A stretch of DNA of 47,887 nucleotides, from assembly GCA_020024115.1 (NCBI GenBank), contig JAHHUF010000002.1:1-47887 (forward strand), in the 5' to 3' direction. Under the pieces are notes generated by a model. The model saw nothing but the letters and a program-made list of their open reading frames with translations. It made no database searches and was not told the origin of the DNA. The stretch comes from Anaerofilum sp. GTDB lineage: Bacteria > Bacillota > Clostridia > Oscillospirales > Ruminococcaceae. Positions 1 to 8,994 of the stretch are shown here, in pieces (position 1 is the first letter of the stretch; each line of letters begins with the position of its first letter). Both the position numbers and the translations under genes were made by a program.

Positions 1-707
1 TGCATTGCTATTTGGTGTGCTGTTTTGGCTTGAACTTGTGTAGACACTATTTAGAATAGGCGTTCCATCAATCAGCATAGTAAAAAAATAAGGATAAACA
101 CAGCCACCGTTTTCTCTTGGAAAATACGGATTGATGGAAGCAAGGCGTTCATCCTGCATAATCGCTTCCACAACCATTTCACTTAATATCCATTTCAAAG
201 AAGGGGTTTCATATTCTTCATAAGAATCTTGAAACAATTGATTCCATACATAAAACCAAACAAAATGAATGATTTCATGCAAACACAACCCCATTGCCCC
301 TTTTTCACTGTTTAAATAAAAAATATCAAAGGTGTTTGTTTGCAAATATCGGGGACAAATTGGATTGAGTGAAATATTACAGGTTATATCACCAAACAAT
401 GTGTCACAATCAACGCCAAATGCTTCAGACAAAGCGGCTGTAACCGGTTCTTTGTGTTGGTTCCAATAAGATTCATAGCAAGATTTTTTCTCTTGCAGCG
501 TAGTGGAAAGATTATGATAAATGGCTGTAATATGCTCACTGATATAATTTTTTCTGCAAAGGGCAAGGATTGAGCGTATATTTTATCTAGCTGTGGGTAA
601 AAATGCTACAATGGCTCTGACCAAAAATTTGACTGTTCATCTTTTTGAAACTCTAAAATTGTTTCAATGTTATATTGAACAGAAGGAATAACAAATTTAA
701 TTTCCAT
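1..707 (-). pseudogene. Decayed HExxH-type putative metallopeptidase, truncated by window edge
   Basis: On the minus strand an ATG at 705-707, preceded by a good ribosome site (GGAAAGG), opens a frame beginning MEIKFVIPSVQYNIETILEF. It meets an in-frame TAG at 606-608 after 33 codons. The same frame continues past the stop as plausible protein (HFYPQLDKIYAQSLPFAEK). At the six-T run 548-553 the coding frame shifts by one base and then runs open to position 1. The downstream part contains LHEIIHF, an HExxH zinc-protease signature, followed by SEMVVEAI, which could supply the third ligand. One extra base in the run (seven instead of six) and TGG instead of TAG would restore a full gene. I do not recognise the family with certainty. 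Protease function is an inference from the motif. Either a true pseudogene or, for the run, a sequencing error. Confidence 0.6.
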
Positions 708-746
708 ACAATTTTCCTTTCCTTTTAAGATTTACTTTGAATCAAA

Positions 747-782
747 AGAAAGCCCAAACAATTCAATTTGTTTGGGCTTTCT
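747..782 (-). terminator. Rho-independent terminator after the ABC exporter operon
   Basis: A perfect 15-base-pair stem (AGAAAGCCCAAACAA and its complement) with a 6-base loop lies 10 bases past the stop of the minus-strand ABC gene. On the minus strand it is followed by TTTTGATT. The symmetry means it could also act on plus-strand transcripts. Confidence 0.85.
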
Positions 783-791
783 GTATACTGA

Positions 792-2612
792 TTAGTGCAG
801 CATAGCTTGTGTTGCTTCGTTGCGGTATTGATGGGTGTACAGGTTGTAATAGGAACCTTTTTGCTCCATCAATTGTTCATGAGAGCCACTTTCTGCAATC
901 TCGCCTGCGTGAATCACCAAAATGCGGTCAGCAGAACGGATGGTAGATAAGCGGTGTGCCACAATAAAGCTGGTACGCCCCGCTAAAACTGTTTGGATTG
1001 CATCCTGAATCAATGCCTCTGTTTCGGTGTCAATGCTGGAAGTAGCTTCATCCAAAATGAAAATCTGAGGGTCAGCCAACAGCACTCTTGCAAGGCTCAA
1101 TAGCTGCTTTTGTCCAGTGGACAGCTTGCCACCGCCTTCGCCTACCTGTGAATCGTAGCCATCAGGCAGTTTTAAAATAAATTCCTCTGCATGCACAAGC
1201 TGTGCTGCATGGCGAATTTCTTGGTCGGTGGCATCTGGTTTGGCAAAACGCAGATTTTCCGCAATGGTTCCGCTGAACAAATGCGGTGTCTGCAAAACAT
1301 AGCCCAAACTGGATTGCAGCCAAAGCTGGCTGCGCTGGCGATAGTCTATATCGTCAATCAGAACAGTTCCTTCAGATGGCTCATAAAAACGGCAAACCAA
1401 ATTGATGATGGTTGACTTTCCTGCACCGGTTTCGCCCACCAGAGCAATATTTTCGCCTGGCTGAACGGTCAAATTGAAATGTTTCAGCACAGTTTCGCCG
1501 GTTTTATAGCGGAATGTAACATCTTTAAATTCCACTTTGCCCTGAATGGCGGGCCAGTTTTCAATTTTGCCAGTGAACAAATCACCATATTGTTCTACAA
1601 TTTCCTCAGAATCCTGAATGTCCGGTTGTGTATCCAACAAATCCAGTACACGCTCAGCACTTGCCTGTGCGGACTGCATTTCTGCAAGAATGTTGGCAAG
1701 CTGCTGGATAGGGTCAAACAATTGGGTAGCATAGCTGACAAAGGCGGTTAGGGTTCCCAAATCAATAATACCTGAAAGAGTCATATTACCGCCCACTGAA
1801 AGAGCCAAAGCAATGGAAATCGAGCCTAAATTAAATGCCAAAGGCATGAACAAAGCACTTAAGCTGGCAGCCCGCAGGCTGGAAGTATACATTTCGTCAG
1901 TCAGTTGCCCAAATTCTTGTTTTGCAGCTGTTTCATGCACAAGAGTTTTTGTGGTGACAGCCCCGGTAATGCCCTCATTAAAAGCCCCGGTAATACGGCT
2001 GTTTACCTTGCGGACATTTCTCTGCTGCACCAGAATTTTGCGCTGGAATACAACGCAAAGTACGACAAGAGCAGGGGTGACAATCAAAACAAGCAAGGCA
2101 AGTTTCCAATTGAGTGAAAGCAAAACCCCAATTACACCCAACATAAACAGGCTGCCCCACATCAGGTCGATGATGCTCCATGCAATCATTTCGGAAATAC
2201 GGGCAATATCACTGCCCATTCGAGCCATTAGCCAGCCAACACTGGTGGTGTCATAAAAGCTGAATGAAAGCTGCTGCAATTTTGTGAATGCCTCTTGGCG
2301 AATATCATAGCAAATATCCCGTTCCAATCTGCCAGCTCCACGCACAAACAAGCACACATTTGTGCTTTGAATGATAACCAATCCAATATATCCGGCAGCA
2401 AACCACCAAATTCCGTCAGTATTTTGGGGCAGAATAAAGTGGTTGATTGCAAAGCGTGTCATCAAAGGATAAATCAGGTCAATGATTGCAACCACAGCCA
2501 TCAACCCCATTGTGCTGAAAACTCTGGCTTTGCTGTGCATTGCATAACCAATCAGTCGTTTCCAAACACGCAGGTCAATTTTTTGGTCTTGATAGTTTTT
2601 TTCCTGCATCAT
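792..2612 (-). CDS. ABC exporter subunit B (permease-ATPase fusion), catalytic Glu, degenerate signature
   Basis: This 606-residue protein has an N-terminal transmembrane domain of about six helices (residues 30-310) and a C-terminal nucleotide-binding domain. Walker A is GETGAGKST (393-401), Walker B FILDE keeps the catalytic glutamate (about 522), and the H-loop is AHRLST (His about 553). The ABC signature is LSTGQ (497-501) rather than LSGGQ. The start ATG overlaps the end of the upstream subunit (2609-2612), so translation is probably coupled. The pairing is that of heterodimeric multidrug/lipid exporters (BmrCD, LmrCD, TM287/288 type). The natural substrate cannot be read from sequence. 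MMQ gives two adjacent ATGs; the first is used here. Confidence 0.92.
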   Translation of the reverse strand: MMQEKNYQDQKIDLRVWKRLIGYAMHSKARVFSTMGLMAVVAIIDLIYPLMTRFAINHFILPQNTDGIWWFAAGYIGLVIIQSTNVCLFVRGAGRLERDICYDIRQEAFTKLQQLSFSFYDTTSVGWLMARMGSDIARISEMIAWSIIDLMWGSLFMLGVIGVLLSLNWKLALLVLIVTPALVVLCVVFQRKILVQQRNVRKVNSRITGAFNEGITGAVTTKTLVHETAAKQEFGQLTDEMYTSSLRAASLSALFMPLAFNLGSISIALALSVGGNMTLSGIIDLGTLTAFVSYATQLFDPIQQLANILAEMQSAQASAERVLDLLDTQPDIQDSEEIVEQYGDLFTGKIENWPAIQGKVEFKDVTFRYKTGETVLKHFNLTVQPGENIALVGETGAGKSTIINLVCRFYEPSEGTVLIDDIDYRQRSQLWLQSSLGYVLQTPHLFSGTIAENLRFAKPDATDQEIRHAAQLVHAEEFILKLPDGYDSQVGEGGGKLSTGQKQLLSLARVLLADPQIFILDEATSSIDTETEALIQDAIQTVLAGRTSFIVAHRLSTIRSADRILVIHAGEIAESGSHEQLMEQKGSYYNLYTHQYRNEATQAMLH

Positions 2613-4444
2613 ACTGCATCACCTCCCTGTGCAGAATCTGCAAGTTCGTTTTGAATTACACAAATGCGGCGATACAGTCCATCCTGTGCCGAAAGCTCTG
2701 CATGGCTGCCTTGTTGAATGACAGAACCGTTTTCCAAAACCAAAATCAAATCGGCATCCTTCAAAGTGGAGATTCGATGGCTGATTAAAATGGTTGTGCC
2801 GGTGTTTCGTTCTGCCAATGCAGAACGAATTGAGGCATCGGTTTGAGCATCGACTGCACTGAGGGAATCATCGAAAATACAAATTGGTGTGTTTTGTACC
2901 AGCATACGAGCAATGGCAATACGCTGCTTTTGTCCGCCCGAAAGGGTGACACCTCGTTCACCGACGATGGTTTCATAACCCTCTGAAAATCCTGTGATGA
3001 CATCATGGATACAGGCAGTCCGTGCCGCAGAGAAAGATTCCTCCTGTGTGGCGTTTGGACAGGCAAGGGTGATGTTTTCCCTAATGGTTCGGCTGAACAA
3101 AAACGGCTCTTGCAGAACAATGCCGATATGATTGCGGAGATATTCACTTTGAATATCTTGAATTTCGGTTTCATCCAGTAGAATTTTTCCCGAAGTAGGC
3201 AGATATAACCGCTGTAATAAATGCACAAGGGTGGATTTTCCTGCACCCGTGCTGCCCAAAATGCCAACCGTTTGCCCGGCTTTCACCGAAAAACTGATAT
3301 TGTGCAGCACTTCTGTTTTGTCATCATCATAGGCAAAGCAAACATTTTCAAAAACCAAATCCCCTTTAATTTCAGGGCAGAGCGCCTTGCCCGGTTCTGT
3401 TTCCTGTGGTGCTGCAAGAATTTCTTCTAATCTGCCCAATGAAACATGAGCCATGACTAAATCCGCCAAAATTCGACCTAAATTTCGCATAGGGAAGGTG
3501 AGCATACTAGCATAGCTGGTAAACAAAATCACATTTCCTGTTGTAATTTTGCCTTGTGTTGCCATAAACACACCAGCAACCAGAACCAGAGCAATCTGCA
3601 GATAACCAATCATATCCGATAAACCCCAGTACAAGGCCATCAAGGAGTTTAGTTTCAGACTTATTTTGCGAAAACTTTGGTTGAAAGCGGTGTATTTTTC
3701 AAGTTCCTGTTTTTGGTGGGCAAAGGCACGCACAACACGCATACCCGTCAAATTTTCCTGCAAAGCAGTGCTGAGTTTGCCCTCTGCTTCGTCCACCATT
3801 GTAAAATATTTTTGTACATTTTTGGAATAAACAAAGGAAAACACAACCAAAATGGGCAAAAGACAGGTGGCGATTACCGTCAAAGAAGGGCTGATTGGCA
3901 GCATAATCGAAATGGCTGTTGCTGCCATACAGATTGTACGCAGCACTTGAATGAGTTGGTTTTGAATAAACCGTCGCACAGTATCGACATCCGAGGTGCA
4001 GCGTTGAATTAAATCACCTGTTTGACTGGCTTTGTGCCACGCATAGGTTGCATGAGAGAGGCAGTGAAACAAGCGGTTTCGCAAAGAGCGTGAAACGCCT
4101 TCGCCCATTTTTGCCGCATATTTTCCACGCAAAAAGGCAGAAACTCCATTGATTATGCTGACAAAAATAACCGCTAAGGCACAAACCCAAAGATTTTGTG
4201 CCAAAAAATTTCTGCCGCCAAGTTGTTCGATAAGGGATTGCATCCAAACGGGAAGCTGCATTGGTTTTGAGTCCAGTACACTATCAACTGTAAAGCTGAC
4301 AACCAAAGGGGTCAGATAGCTTGTTGCAGCAGCAACAGCAGTGAAAACAATGGCAGCCAGACAAGCAAAACGGCTGCCTTTTGCAATCTTCCACAGATTT
4401 TTCCAGCGGGAAAAACAGCTGGATGAGTTTGGTTTGGTGTTCAT
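2609..4444 (-). CDS. ABC exporter subunit A (permease-ATPase fusion), Asp in place of catalytic Glu
   Basis: This 611-residue half-transporter has about six transmembrane helices (residues 25-310), Walker A GSTGAGKST (397-405), a canonical LSGGQ signature (501-505) and Walker B ICIFDD (521-526). The residue after the Walker B aspartate is Asp instead of the catalytic Glu. Together with the LSTGQ signature of the partner, this makes one ATP site of the heterodimer degenerate and the other canonical, as known for the BmrC/BmrD class. The ribosome site AAAGGAGG sits 6 bases before the ATG. It is the first gene of a two-gene operon; the leader carries a 10-bp inverted repeat (4467-4500). Likely exports drugs, lipids or peptides; specificity unknown. 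Confidence 0.92.
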   Translation of the reverse strand: MNTKPNSSSCFSRWKNLWKIAKGSRFACLAAIVFTAVAAATSYLTPLVVSFTVDSVLDSKPMQLPVWMQSLIEQLGGRNFLAQNLWVCALAVIFVSIINGVSAFLRGKYAAKMGEGVSRSLRNRLFHCLSHATYAWHKASQTGDLIQRCTSDVDTVRRFIQNQLIQVLRTICMAATAISIMLPISPSLTVIATCLLPILVVFSFVYSKNVQKYFTMVDEAEGKLSTALQENLTGMRVVRAFAHQKQELEKYTAFNQSFRKISLKLNSLMALYWGLSDMIGYLQIALVLVAGVFMATQGKITTGNVILFTSYASMLTFPMRNLGRILADLVMAHVSLGRLEEILAAPQETEPGKALCPEIKGDLVFENVCFAYDDDKTEVLHNISFSVKAGQTVGILGSTGAGKSTLVHLLQRLYLPTSGKILLDETEIQDIQSEYLRNHIGIVLQEPFLFSRTIRENITLACPNATQEESFSAARTACIHDVITGFSEGYETIVGERGVTLSGGQKQRIAIARMLVQNTPICIFDDSLSAVDAQTDASIRSALAERNTGTTILISHRISTLKDADLILVLENGSVIQQGSHAELSAQDGLYRRICVIQNELADSAQGGDAV

Positions 4445-4466
4445 AGTTCCTCCTTTTGTTACAGGC

Positions 4467-4500
4467 TGTCAAATTGTTTGAACACGGCTGCAATTTGACA
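4467..4500 (-). promoter_or_regulatory. Inverted repeat in the ABC exporter leader (operator or RNA hairpin)
   Basis: TGTCAAATTG and its exact complement CAATTTGACA are separated by 14 bases, ending 22 bases before the exporter start codon. Such symmetric arms next to a drug-exporter-like operon suggest a regulator site (MarR- or TetR-type dimers bind similar lengths). It could also fold as a 10-bp hairpin just upstream of the ribosome site. The rest of the 281-base gap (4445-4725) holds the secA terminator and no convincing gene. Confidence 0.5.
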
Positions 4501-4624
4501 AATGAGGAGACAGAAGCCTCAATTTATTTCTGATATGCTGGTAACGGCAGCAAAATCAGACCGATTTTCTCTGTGAATGTGATAATTTAACACTTTACAA
4601 TTGCATAGCGATAATGGTAAAAAG

Positions 4625-4660
4625 CAGACGGCAAGGAAAGGTCGTTGCCGTCTGTTTTTG
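4625..4660 (-). terminator. Terminator downstream of secA
   Basis: CAGACGGCAA and TTGCCGTCTG form a perfect 10-bp stem around a 10-base loop. The minus strand continues with CTTTTTACC. It lies about 70 bases past the secA stop and separates secA from the ABC exporter operon. Confidence 0.8.
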
Positions 4661-4725
4661 TCAATGCCTGCACCCGAAAAGTATTTCATATCCGCTTGAA
4701 ACACAGAGAGGGTGGAATGGCAAAA

Positions 4726-7581
4726 TTAACTGCGACCCTGTTCAGGATGGTACTTTGCACAAGTGCATTTTTTCCATTTCAGTCCACTTCCGCAAGGACA
4801 AGGGTCGTTTCTGTTGATTTTTTCACCAGCTTTGATTGGCTGGTTGACTTCGGTATCACCACCACCACCGGAAGTTGCAGTGGGGTGCATTACCTGAGTG
4901 CGTTCGGTTTTCAGTTCTGCTGCCAACAATAGATGAATGGTATCCTCACGGATGCGGTCAATCATGCTGTCGAACATTTCAAAGCCTTCCAGACGATATT
5001 CCACAACAGGGTCTTTCTGACCATAGCTGCGCAGATAAATACCACGGCGCAGTTGGTCCATGTCGTCAATGTGGTCCATCCATTTGTTGTCGATGTTTTG
5101 CAGCAAGCAAATGCGTTCAAATTCACGCATAACCGCAGAGCCATAACGCTGCTCTTTGCCGGTGAGAATTTGATTTCCACGAGTAATCAGCAATTCGCTG
5201 ATTTCGGTGGGGTCAAGGTCATTCAACTGTTCAGTGCTGTACTGGAAGTCGTTTGGAAGTGTCAGCCAGCCCAAATAGTGCTGACGCAATCCCTCCAGAT
5301 TCCATTCTTCCGGACTTTCGCCAACAGTATAGTGTGCAACATTAGAACGCACAGTTTCCTCCAGCATTGTATGCAGGCTTTCGGACAGGTCTTTTCCTTC
5401 CAAAATATCCTGACGCTGTGCATAGATGGTTTTGCGCTGTGTGTTCATAACATCGTCAAAGGACAAAACACTCTTACGGGTTTGGAAGTTTCTGCCTTCC
5501 AGCTTTTTCTGCGCACTTTCCAAAGCGTTGCTTACAATGCGGCTGTCAATGGGCATATCATCTTCTACACCCAAAGAGGACATCATCTGCTGCATTTTTT
5601 CGCCGCCGAACAGACGCATCAAATCGTCTTCGGTAGACAGGAAGAAACGGCTGCAGCCGGGGTCACCCTGACGGCCTGCACGACCACGCAGCTGGTTATC
5701 AATACGACGGCTTTCATGGCGTTCGGTACCAATGATATACAAACCACCAATCTCACGCACTTTTTCAGCCTCTTGTTCAATTTCGGGCTTGAATTTCTCG
5801 TACAGCTCCTCATAACGGGTACGAGCAGCCAAAATATCAGCGTTGTCAGTGTCGCCATGACCATCGGCTTCGGCAATCATTTCCTCAGCAAAGCCTTCTT
5901 TCAGCATTGCAGCCTTTGCCATATACTCGGCGTTACCACCCAGCTTAATATCAGTACCACGACCAGCCATATTGGTTGCAATGGTGACAGCATTCAGTTT
6001 ACCTGCCTGTGCAACGATTTCAGCTTCTTTTTGATGATATTTTGCATTCAATACTTCGTGCTTTATGCCACGGCGTTTGAGCATTCCACTGAGTTGCTCA
6101 CTCTTTTCAATGCTGACAGTACCAACCAAAACAGGCTGCCCAATCTTGTGACATTCTACAACCTGCTCAATGACAGCATTGCATTTTGCCGCATCATTTT
6201 TATAGATGGAATCAGGCATGTCTTTACGCTGGATGGGATTGTTTGTGGGGATGGTAACCACTTCCAAACCGTAAATTTCACGGAATTCGTCTGCTTCGGT
6301 CAAAGCGGTACCGGTCATACCAGCCAGCTTTTTGTACATACGGAAGTAGTTCTGGAAGGTGATGGTTGCAACAGTGCGGTTTTCGCTTGCAACTTTTACC
6401 CCTTCTTTTGCTTCAATTGCCTGATGCAAACCGTCGTTGTAGCGGCGACCAACCATCAAACGACCGGTAAATTCATCAACGATGATAACTTCGCCGTCTT
6501 TTACAACATAGTTTACATCACGCTTCATAACACCATGTGCTTTTACTGCTTGGTTTACATGATGATAAAGCTCCATATTGGACGCATCTGCAATATTTTC
6601 TACATGGAAGTAGTTTTCGGCTTTCTTAATGCCGTACATTGTCAAAGTTGCAATGCGTTGTTTTTCGTCTACAACATAGTCAAATTCTTCACCGATTGCC
6701 TGCAAACGCATATCGTTGCTGACACGGTCTGCACGCTCATACAAAGGATAGCCAATCTTTTCCAGATGTGCCATTGCGTCAGCGTCTTTTTTGGCTTTTT
6801 CCAAAAGTTCGCTTTCACGAGCCTCCAATTCAATTTGGGTGATAGAACTGAGTCTGCGGGCAAAGTTTTCAGCGTGCTGATACAACTCGCTGCTTTCGCC
6901 GCCTGCACCGCTGATAATCAAAGGAGTACGAGCCTCATCAATCAAGATGGAGTCAACCTCATCCACAATAGCAAAGGCATGACCACGCTGCACCATCTGC
7001 TGTTTGTAGGTGACCATATTGTCACGCAGATAGTCAAAGCCAAACTCGTTGTTGGTACCATAGGTAATATCACATTGGTATGCAAGTTTTCTCTGGTCGG
7101 GGCTAACACCTGAAATGACCAAGCCAACGCTCAGACCCATAAAGCGATACAGCTTTCCCATCCACTCACTGTCCCGTCGGGCAAGGTATCCGTTGACAGT
7201 AACAACATGAACACCCTCTCCTGTCAGAGCATTCAGGTAAACAGGCAAAGTTGCCACCAGAGTTTTACCCTCACCGGTGCGCATCTCTGCGATGTTGCGG
7301 CGGTGCAGAATGATACCACCAATGACCTGCACACGGAAATGTTTCATTCCCAGTACACGCCAGCTTGCTTCGCGGCATGCTGCGTATGCGTCGGGAAGAA
7401 TATCGTCCAAAGTTTCACCGTTTGCAAGGCGCTGTTTTAGTGCAGGAGTAACTGCTTGCAGCTCCTGGTTTGACATCGCTTGATATTTGGGTTCCAAAGC
7501 GAAAACTTTGTCCACAAGGGGGCGAATTCGTTTGAGTTCTTTGTCCGAGAAGGTGCCGAAAATTTTATCAAAAAGAGACAT
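4726..7581 (-). CDS. secA: Protein translocase ATPase SecA
   Basis: The 951-residue product is the motor ATPase that drives preproteins through SecYEG at the membrane. It opens with MSLFDKIFGTFSDKELKRI, has Walker A MRTGEGKT (100-107), the DEVDS Walker B motif, the VGTVSIEKSE and GRAGRQGDPG helicase-type motifs, and ends in the SEC-C zinc-binding tail NDPCPCGSG...CTC, which binds SecB-like partners or ribosomes. Length is slightly above the Firmicute average because of extended linkers. The ribosome site before the ATG is weak (AAAAGG about 14 bases away). It is transcribed alone from a promoter at 7666-7695 through a structured leader. Confidence 0.98.
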   Translation of the reverse strand: MSLFDKIFGTFSDKELKRIRPLVDKVFALEPKYQAMSNQELQAVTPALKQRLANGETLDDILPDAYAACREASWRVLGMKHFRVQVIGGIILHRRNIAEMRTGEGKTLVATLPVYLNALTGEGVHVVTVNGYLARRDSEWMGKLYRFMGLSVGLVISGVSPDQRKLAYQCDITYGTNNEFGFDYLRDNMVTYKQQMVQRGHAFAIVDEVDSILIDEARTPLIISGAGGESSELYQHAENFARRLSSITQIELEARESELLEKAKKDADAMAHLEKIGYPLYERADRVSNDMRLQAIGEEFDYVVDEKQRIATLTMYGIKKAENYFHVENIADASNMELYHHVNQAVKAHGVMKRDVNYVVKDGEVIIVDEFTGRLMVGRRYNDGLHQAIEAKEGVKVASENRTVATITFQNYFRMYKKLAGMTGTALTEADEFREIYGLEVVTIPTNNPIQRKDMPDSIYKNDAAKCNAVIEQVVECHKIGQPVLVGTVSIEKSEQLSGMLKRRGIKHEVLNAKYHQKEAEIVAQAGKLNAVTIATNMAGRGTDIKLGGNAEYMAKAAMLKEGFAEEMIAEADGHGDTDNADILAARTRYEELYEKFKPEIEQEAEKVREIGGLYIIGTERHESRRIDNQLRGRAGRQGDPGCSRFFLSTEDDLMRLFGGEKMQQMMSSLGVEDDMPIDSRIVSNALESAQKKLEGRNFQTRKSVLSFDDVMNTQRKTIYAQRQDILEGKDLSESLHTMLEETVRSNVAHYTVGESPEEWNLEGLRQHYLGWLTLPNDFQYSTEQLNDLDPTEISELLITRGNQILTGKEQRYGSAVMREFERICLLQNIDNKWMDHIDDMDQLRRGIYLRSYGQKDPVVEYRLEGFEMFDSMIDRIREDTIHLLLAAELKTERTQVMHPTATSGGGGDTEVNQPIKAGEKINRNDPCPCGSGLKWKKCTCAKYHPEQGRS

Positions 7582-7612
7582 TGTTCAGATCACAACCTTT
7601 TTATTTGATGCC

Positions 7613-7654
7613 GCCCAGTGCTGTCTGACCGCACTGACAGCGGCAGGAGTGGGC
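7613..7654 (-). promoter_or_regulatory. Hairpin in the secA 5' leader
   Basis: Two nested stems lie in the roughly 77-nt leader between the secA promoter and its weak ribosome site: outer GCCCA/TGGGC (7613-7617 with 7650-7654) and inner GCTGTC/GACAGC (7620-7625 with 7636-7641). No T-run follows, so it is not a terminator. A role in translational or stability control of secA is inference only. Confidence 0.4.
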
Positions 7655-7665
7655 ATTTAAGTATA

Positions 7666-7695
7666 ATAATACTACTATTTTAAGAGCAATGTCAA
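7666..7695 (-). promoter_or_regulatory. secA promoter
   Basis: On the minus strand a perfect -35 TTGACA (7690-7695) is followed after 18 bases by TATTAT (7666-7671). The predicted start, near 7659, leaves a leader of about 77 nt. Confidence 0.75.
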
Positions 7696-7763
7696 ATATT
7701 GTTGAGCATAATTTTGAAAAATTAAGGAAAAATTTTAAAATTTTTGGTTATCATTTGATTGCA

Positions 7764-7792
7764 TTGACTTTTTTATAAGAAAAATGTATTAT
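7764..7792 (+). promoter_or_regulatory. Promoter of the haemolysin-III gene
   Basis: TTGACT (7764-7769), a 17-base spacer and TATTAT (7787-7792) precede the gene by about 58 bases. It is divergent from the secA promoter. Confidence 0.65.
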
Positions 7793-7850
7793 AATTATAT
7801 AACATAGTTTTAAAAACTAGATATTCCGTTTTTTCGATTGGAGAGGTAGT

Positions 7851-8504
7851 ATGAGCCGTTATTTTGCACAGAAAGCAAGAGAGCCAATGTCGAGTTATAC
7901 CCATTTTTTGGGTGCAATTGCAAGTGTGGCAGCAACCATTTTGATGATTATTTGGGGAATTTTTTCGCATACATCGGTTTCGTTGATTGTGGGAGCCGGT
8001 GTGTTTGGTCTTTCGTTAATTGCACTTTATTCTGCATCCAGTATCTATCATTTTGTTACCACAAACGAGCAGCGTTTGGTGCGTTTGCGGAAATTAGACC
8101 ATTCGATGATTTATGTTCTGATTGCTGGCAGCTACACTCCTGTTTGTTTGGCGTTTATGCCACAAAACCATGCCCTGCGTTTTTTGGGAATCATTTGGGC
8201 AATGGCACTGGGTGGGATTGTGGCAAAGTTATGCTGGATGAACGCACCCCGCATTTTGTATACTGCATTGTATTTGTTGATGGGATGGGCAGTTGTGTTT
8301 GACCTTCCGGCGTTGTCCAAAATGCCGACAGGCTGTTTTGGGTTGATTTTAGCAGGTGGGCTTTTGTATAGTATTGGAGCAATCTTGTATATCATCAAAA
8401 AACCCAATTTGCCAAAAGGATGGGGCTTTCATGAGTTGTTCCATTTGTTTATTTTGGCTGGTTCTGGCTGCCACATTCTTGCGGTGTTACTATTTGTTTT
8501 GTAA
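7851..8504 (+). CDS. trhA: Haemolysin III / TrhA (PAQR-like) integral membrane protein
   Basis: The 217-residue protein is almost entirely hydrophobic with about seven transmembrane helices. It carries the family marks: an N-terminal REPMSSYTHFLGA segment, the LDHSMIYVLIAGSYTPV block, and the C-terminal HELFHLFILAGSGCHILA block whose histidines, with those of the earlier blocks, would form the metal site of the PAQR/HlyIII superfamily. Family members are linked to membrane lipid homeostasis; haemolysis is only inferred from Bacillus cereus. A ribosome site (GGAGAGG) precedes the ATG. Single gene, closed by a strong terminator at 8516-8558. Confidence 0.9.
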   Translation: MSRYFAQKAREPMSSYTHFLGAIASVAATILMIIWGIFSHTSVSLIVGAGVFGLSLIALYSASSIYHFVTTNEQRLVRLRKLDHSMIYVLIAGSYTPVCLAFMPQNHALRFLGIIWAMALGGIVAKLCWMNAPRILYTALYLLMGWAVVFDLPALSKMPTGCFGLILAGGLLYSIGAILYIIKKPNLPKGWGFHELFHLFILAGSGCHILAVLLFVL

Positions 8505-8515
8505 AATAAAAGATG

Positions 8516-8558
8516 AAAAAGCACTTTAAAACGATGAGATTGTTTTAAAGTGCTTTTT
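8516..8558 (+). terminator. Terminator after trhA
   Basis: A perfect 17-bp stem, beginning AAAAAGCACTTTAAAAC, closes a 9-base loop (8533-8541) and ends in a T-run. Confidence 0.85.
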
Positions 8559-8583
8559 TATTTTGAAAAAAGATAATATTATA

Positions 8584-8614
8584 TTGACAACCGATATTAT
8601 ATTGAATATAATAT
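8584..8614 (+). promoter_or_regulatory. Consensus promoter with embedded palindromic operator for the padR operon
   Basis: A perfect TTGACA (8584-8589) and TATAAT (8607-8612) are spaced by 17 bases. A perfect palindrome with 10-base arms (ATATTATATT and AATATAATAT, one central base; 8594-8614) covers the spacer and the -10. The sequence ATATTATATTGA also occurs at 8576-8587, 18 bases upstream, overlapping the -35. The arrangement fits autorepression by the PadR protein encoded first in the operon. Confidence 0.8.
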
Positions 8615-8670
8615 AGAAAAATAAATGATATTGATAAATAAAACAATATTGTTTTGAGTGGAAAGGAGCG

Positions 8671-8994
8671 ATGAATGTGGCATTTAATACAGGAGCCCCT
8701 TTGTTGGATGCGTTGGTGTTGAGTGTTGCCAGTTTGGAGGACACCTATGGATATAAAATCACACAGGATGTGCGTGGTGTAATGAGTGTCAGCGAAAGCA
8801 CTTTATATCCTGTTTTGCGCAGACTGCAAAAAGAAGGCTGTTTGGAAACCTACGACCAAGCCTTTGCTGGGCGGAATCGCCGCTATTATCATATCACTAT
8901 AAAAGGGCAGCAAACATTGCAGGAATATCGGGATGAATGGCTGGAATATGAACAAAAAATTCATAGTGTATTATTTAAAGGGGTGGAAGCATGA
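8671..8994 (+). CDS. PadR family transcriptional regulator
   Basis: A 107-residue winged-helix protein of the short PadR class. The DNA-binding core runs from LDALVLSVASLEDTYGYKITQDV through SVSESTLYPVLRRLQKEGCLETYDQAFAGRNRRYYHIT, with the typical LYPVLRRL recognition helix and RRYYHIT wing. The ribosome site AAAGGAG lies just before the ATG. The stop overlaps the next start by four bases (ATGA). Members of this class sense envelope or drug stress and repress their own operon; the palindrome at 8594-8614 is the likely operator. The inducer is unknown. Confidence 0.92.
   Translation: MNVAFNTGAPLLDALVLSVASLEDTYGYKITQDVRGVMSVSESTLYPVLRRLQKEGCLETYDQAFAGRNRRYYHITIKGQQTLQEYRDEWLEYEQKIHSVLFKGVEA

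Noticed and set aside
4933..7113. 726-codon open frame on the plus strand opposite secA
   Set aside because: It is fully antisense to a certain secA gene, has no ribosome site and no domain-like sequence; it results from codon bias in secA.
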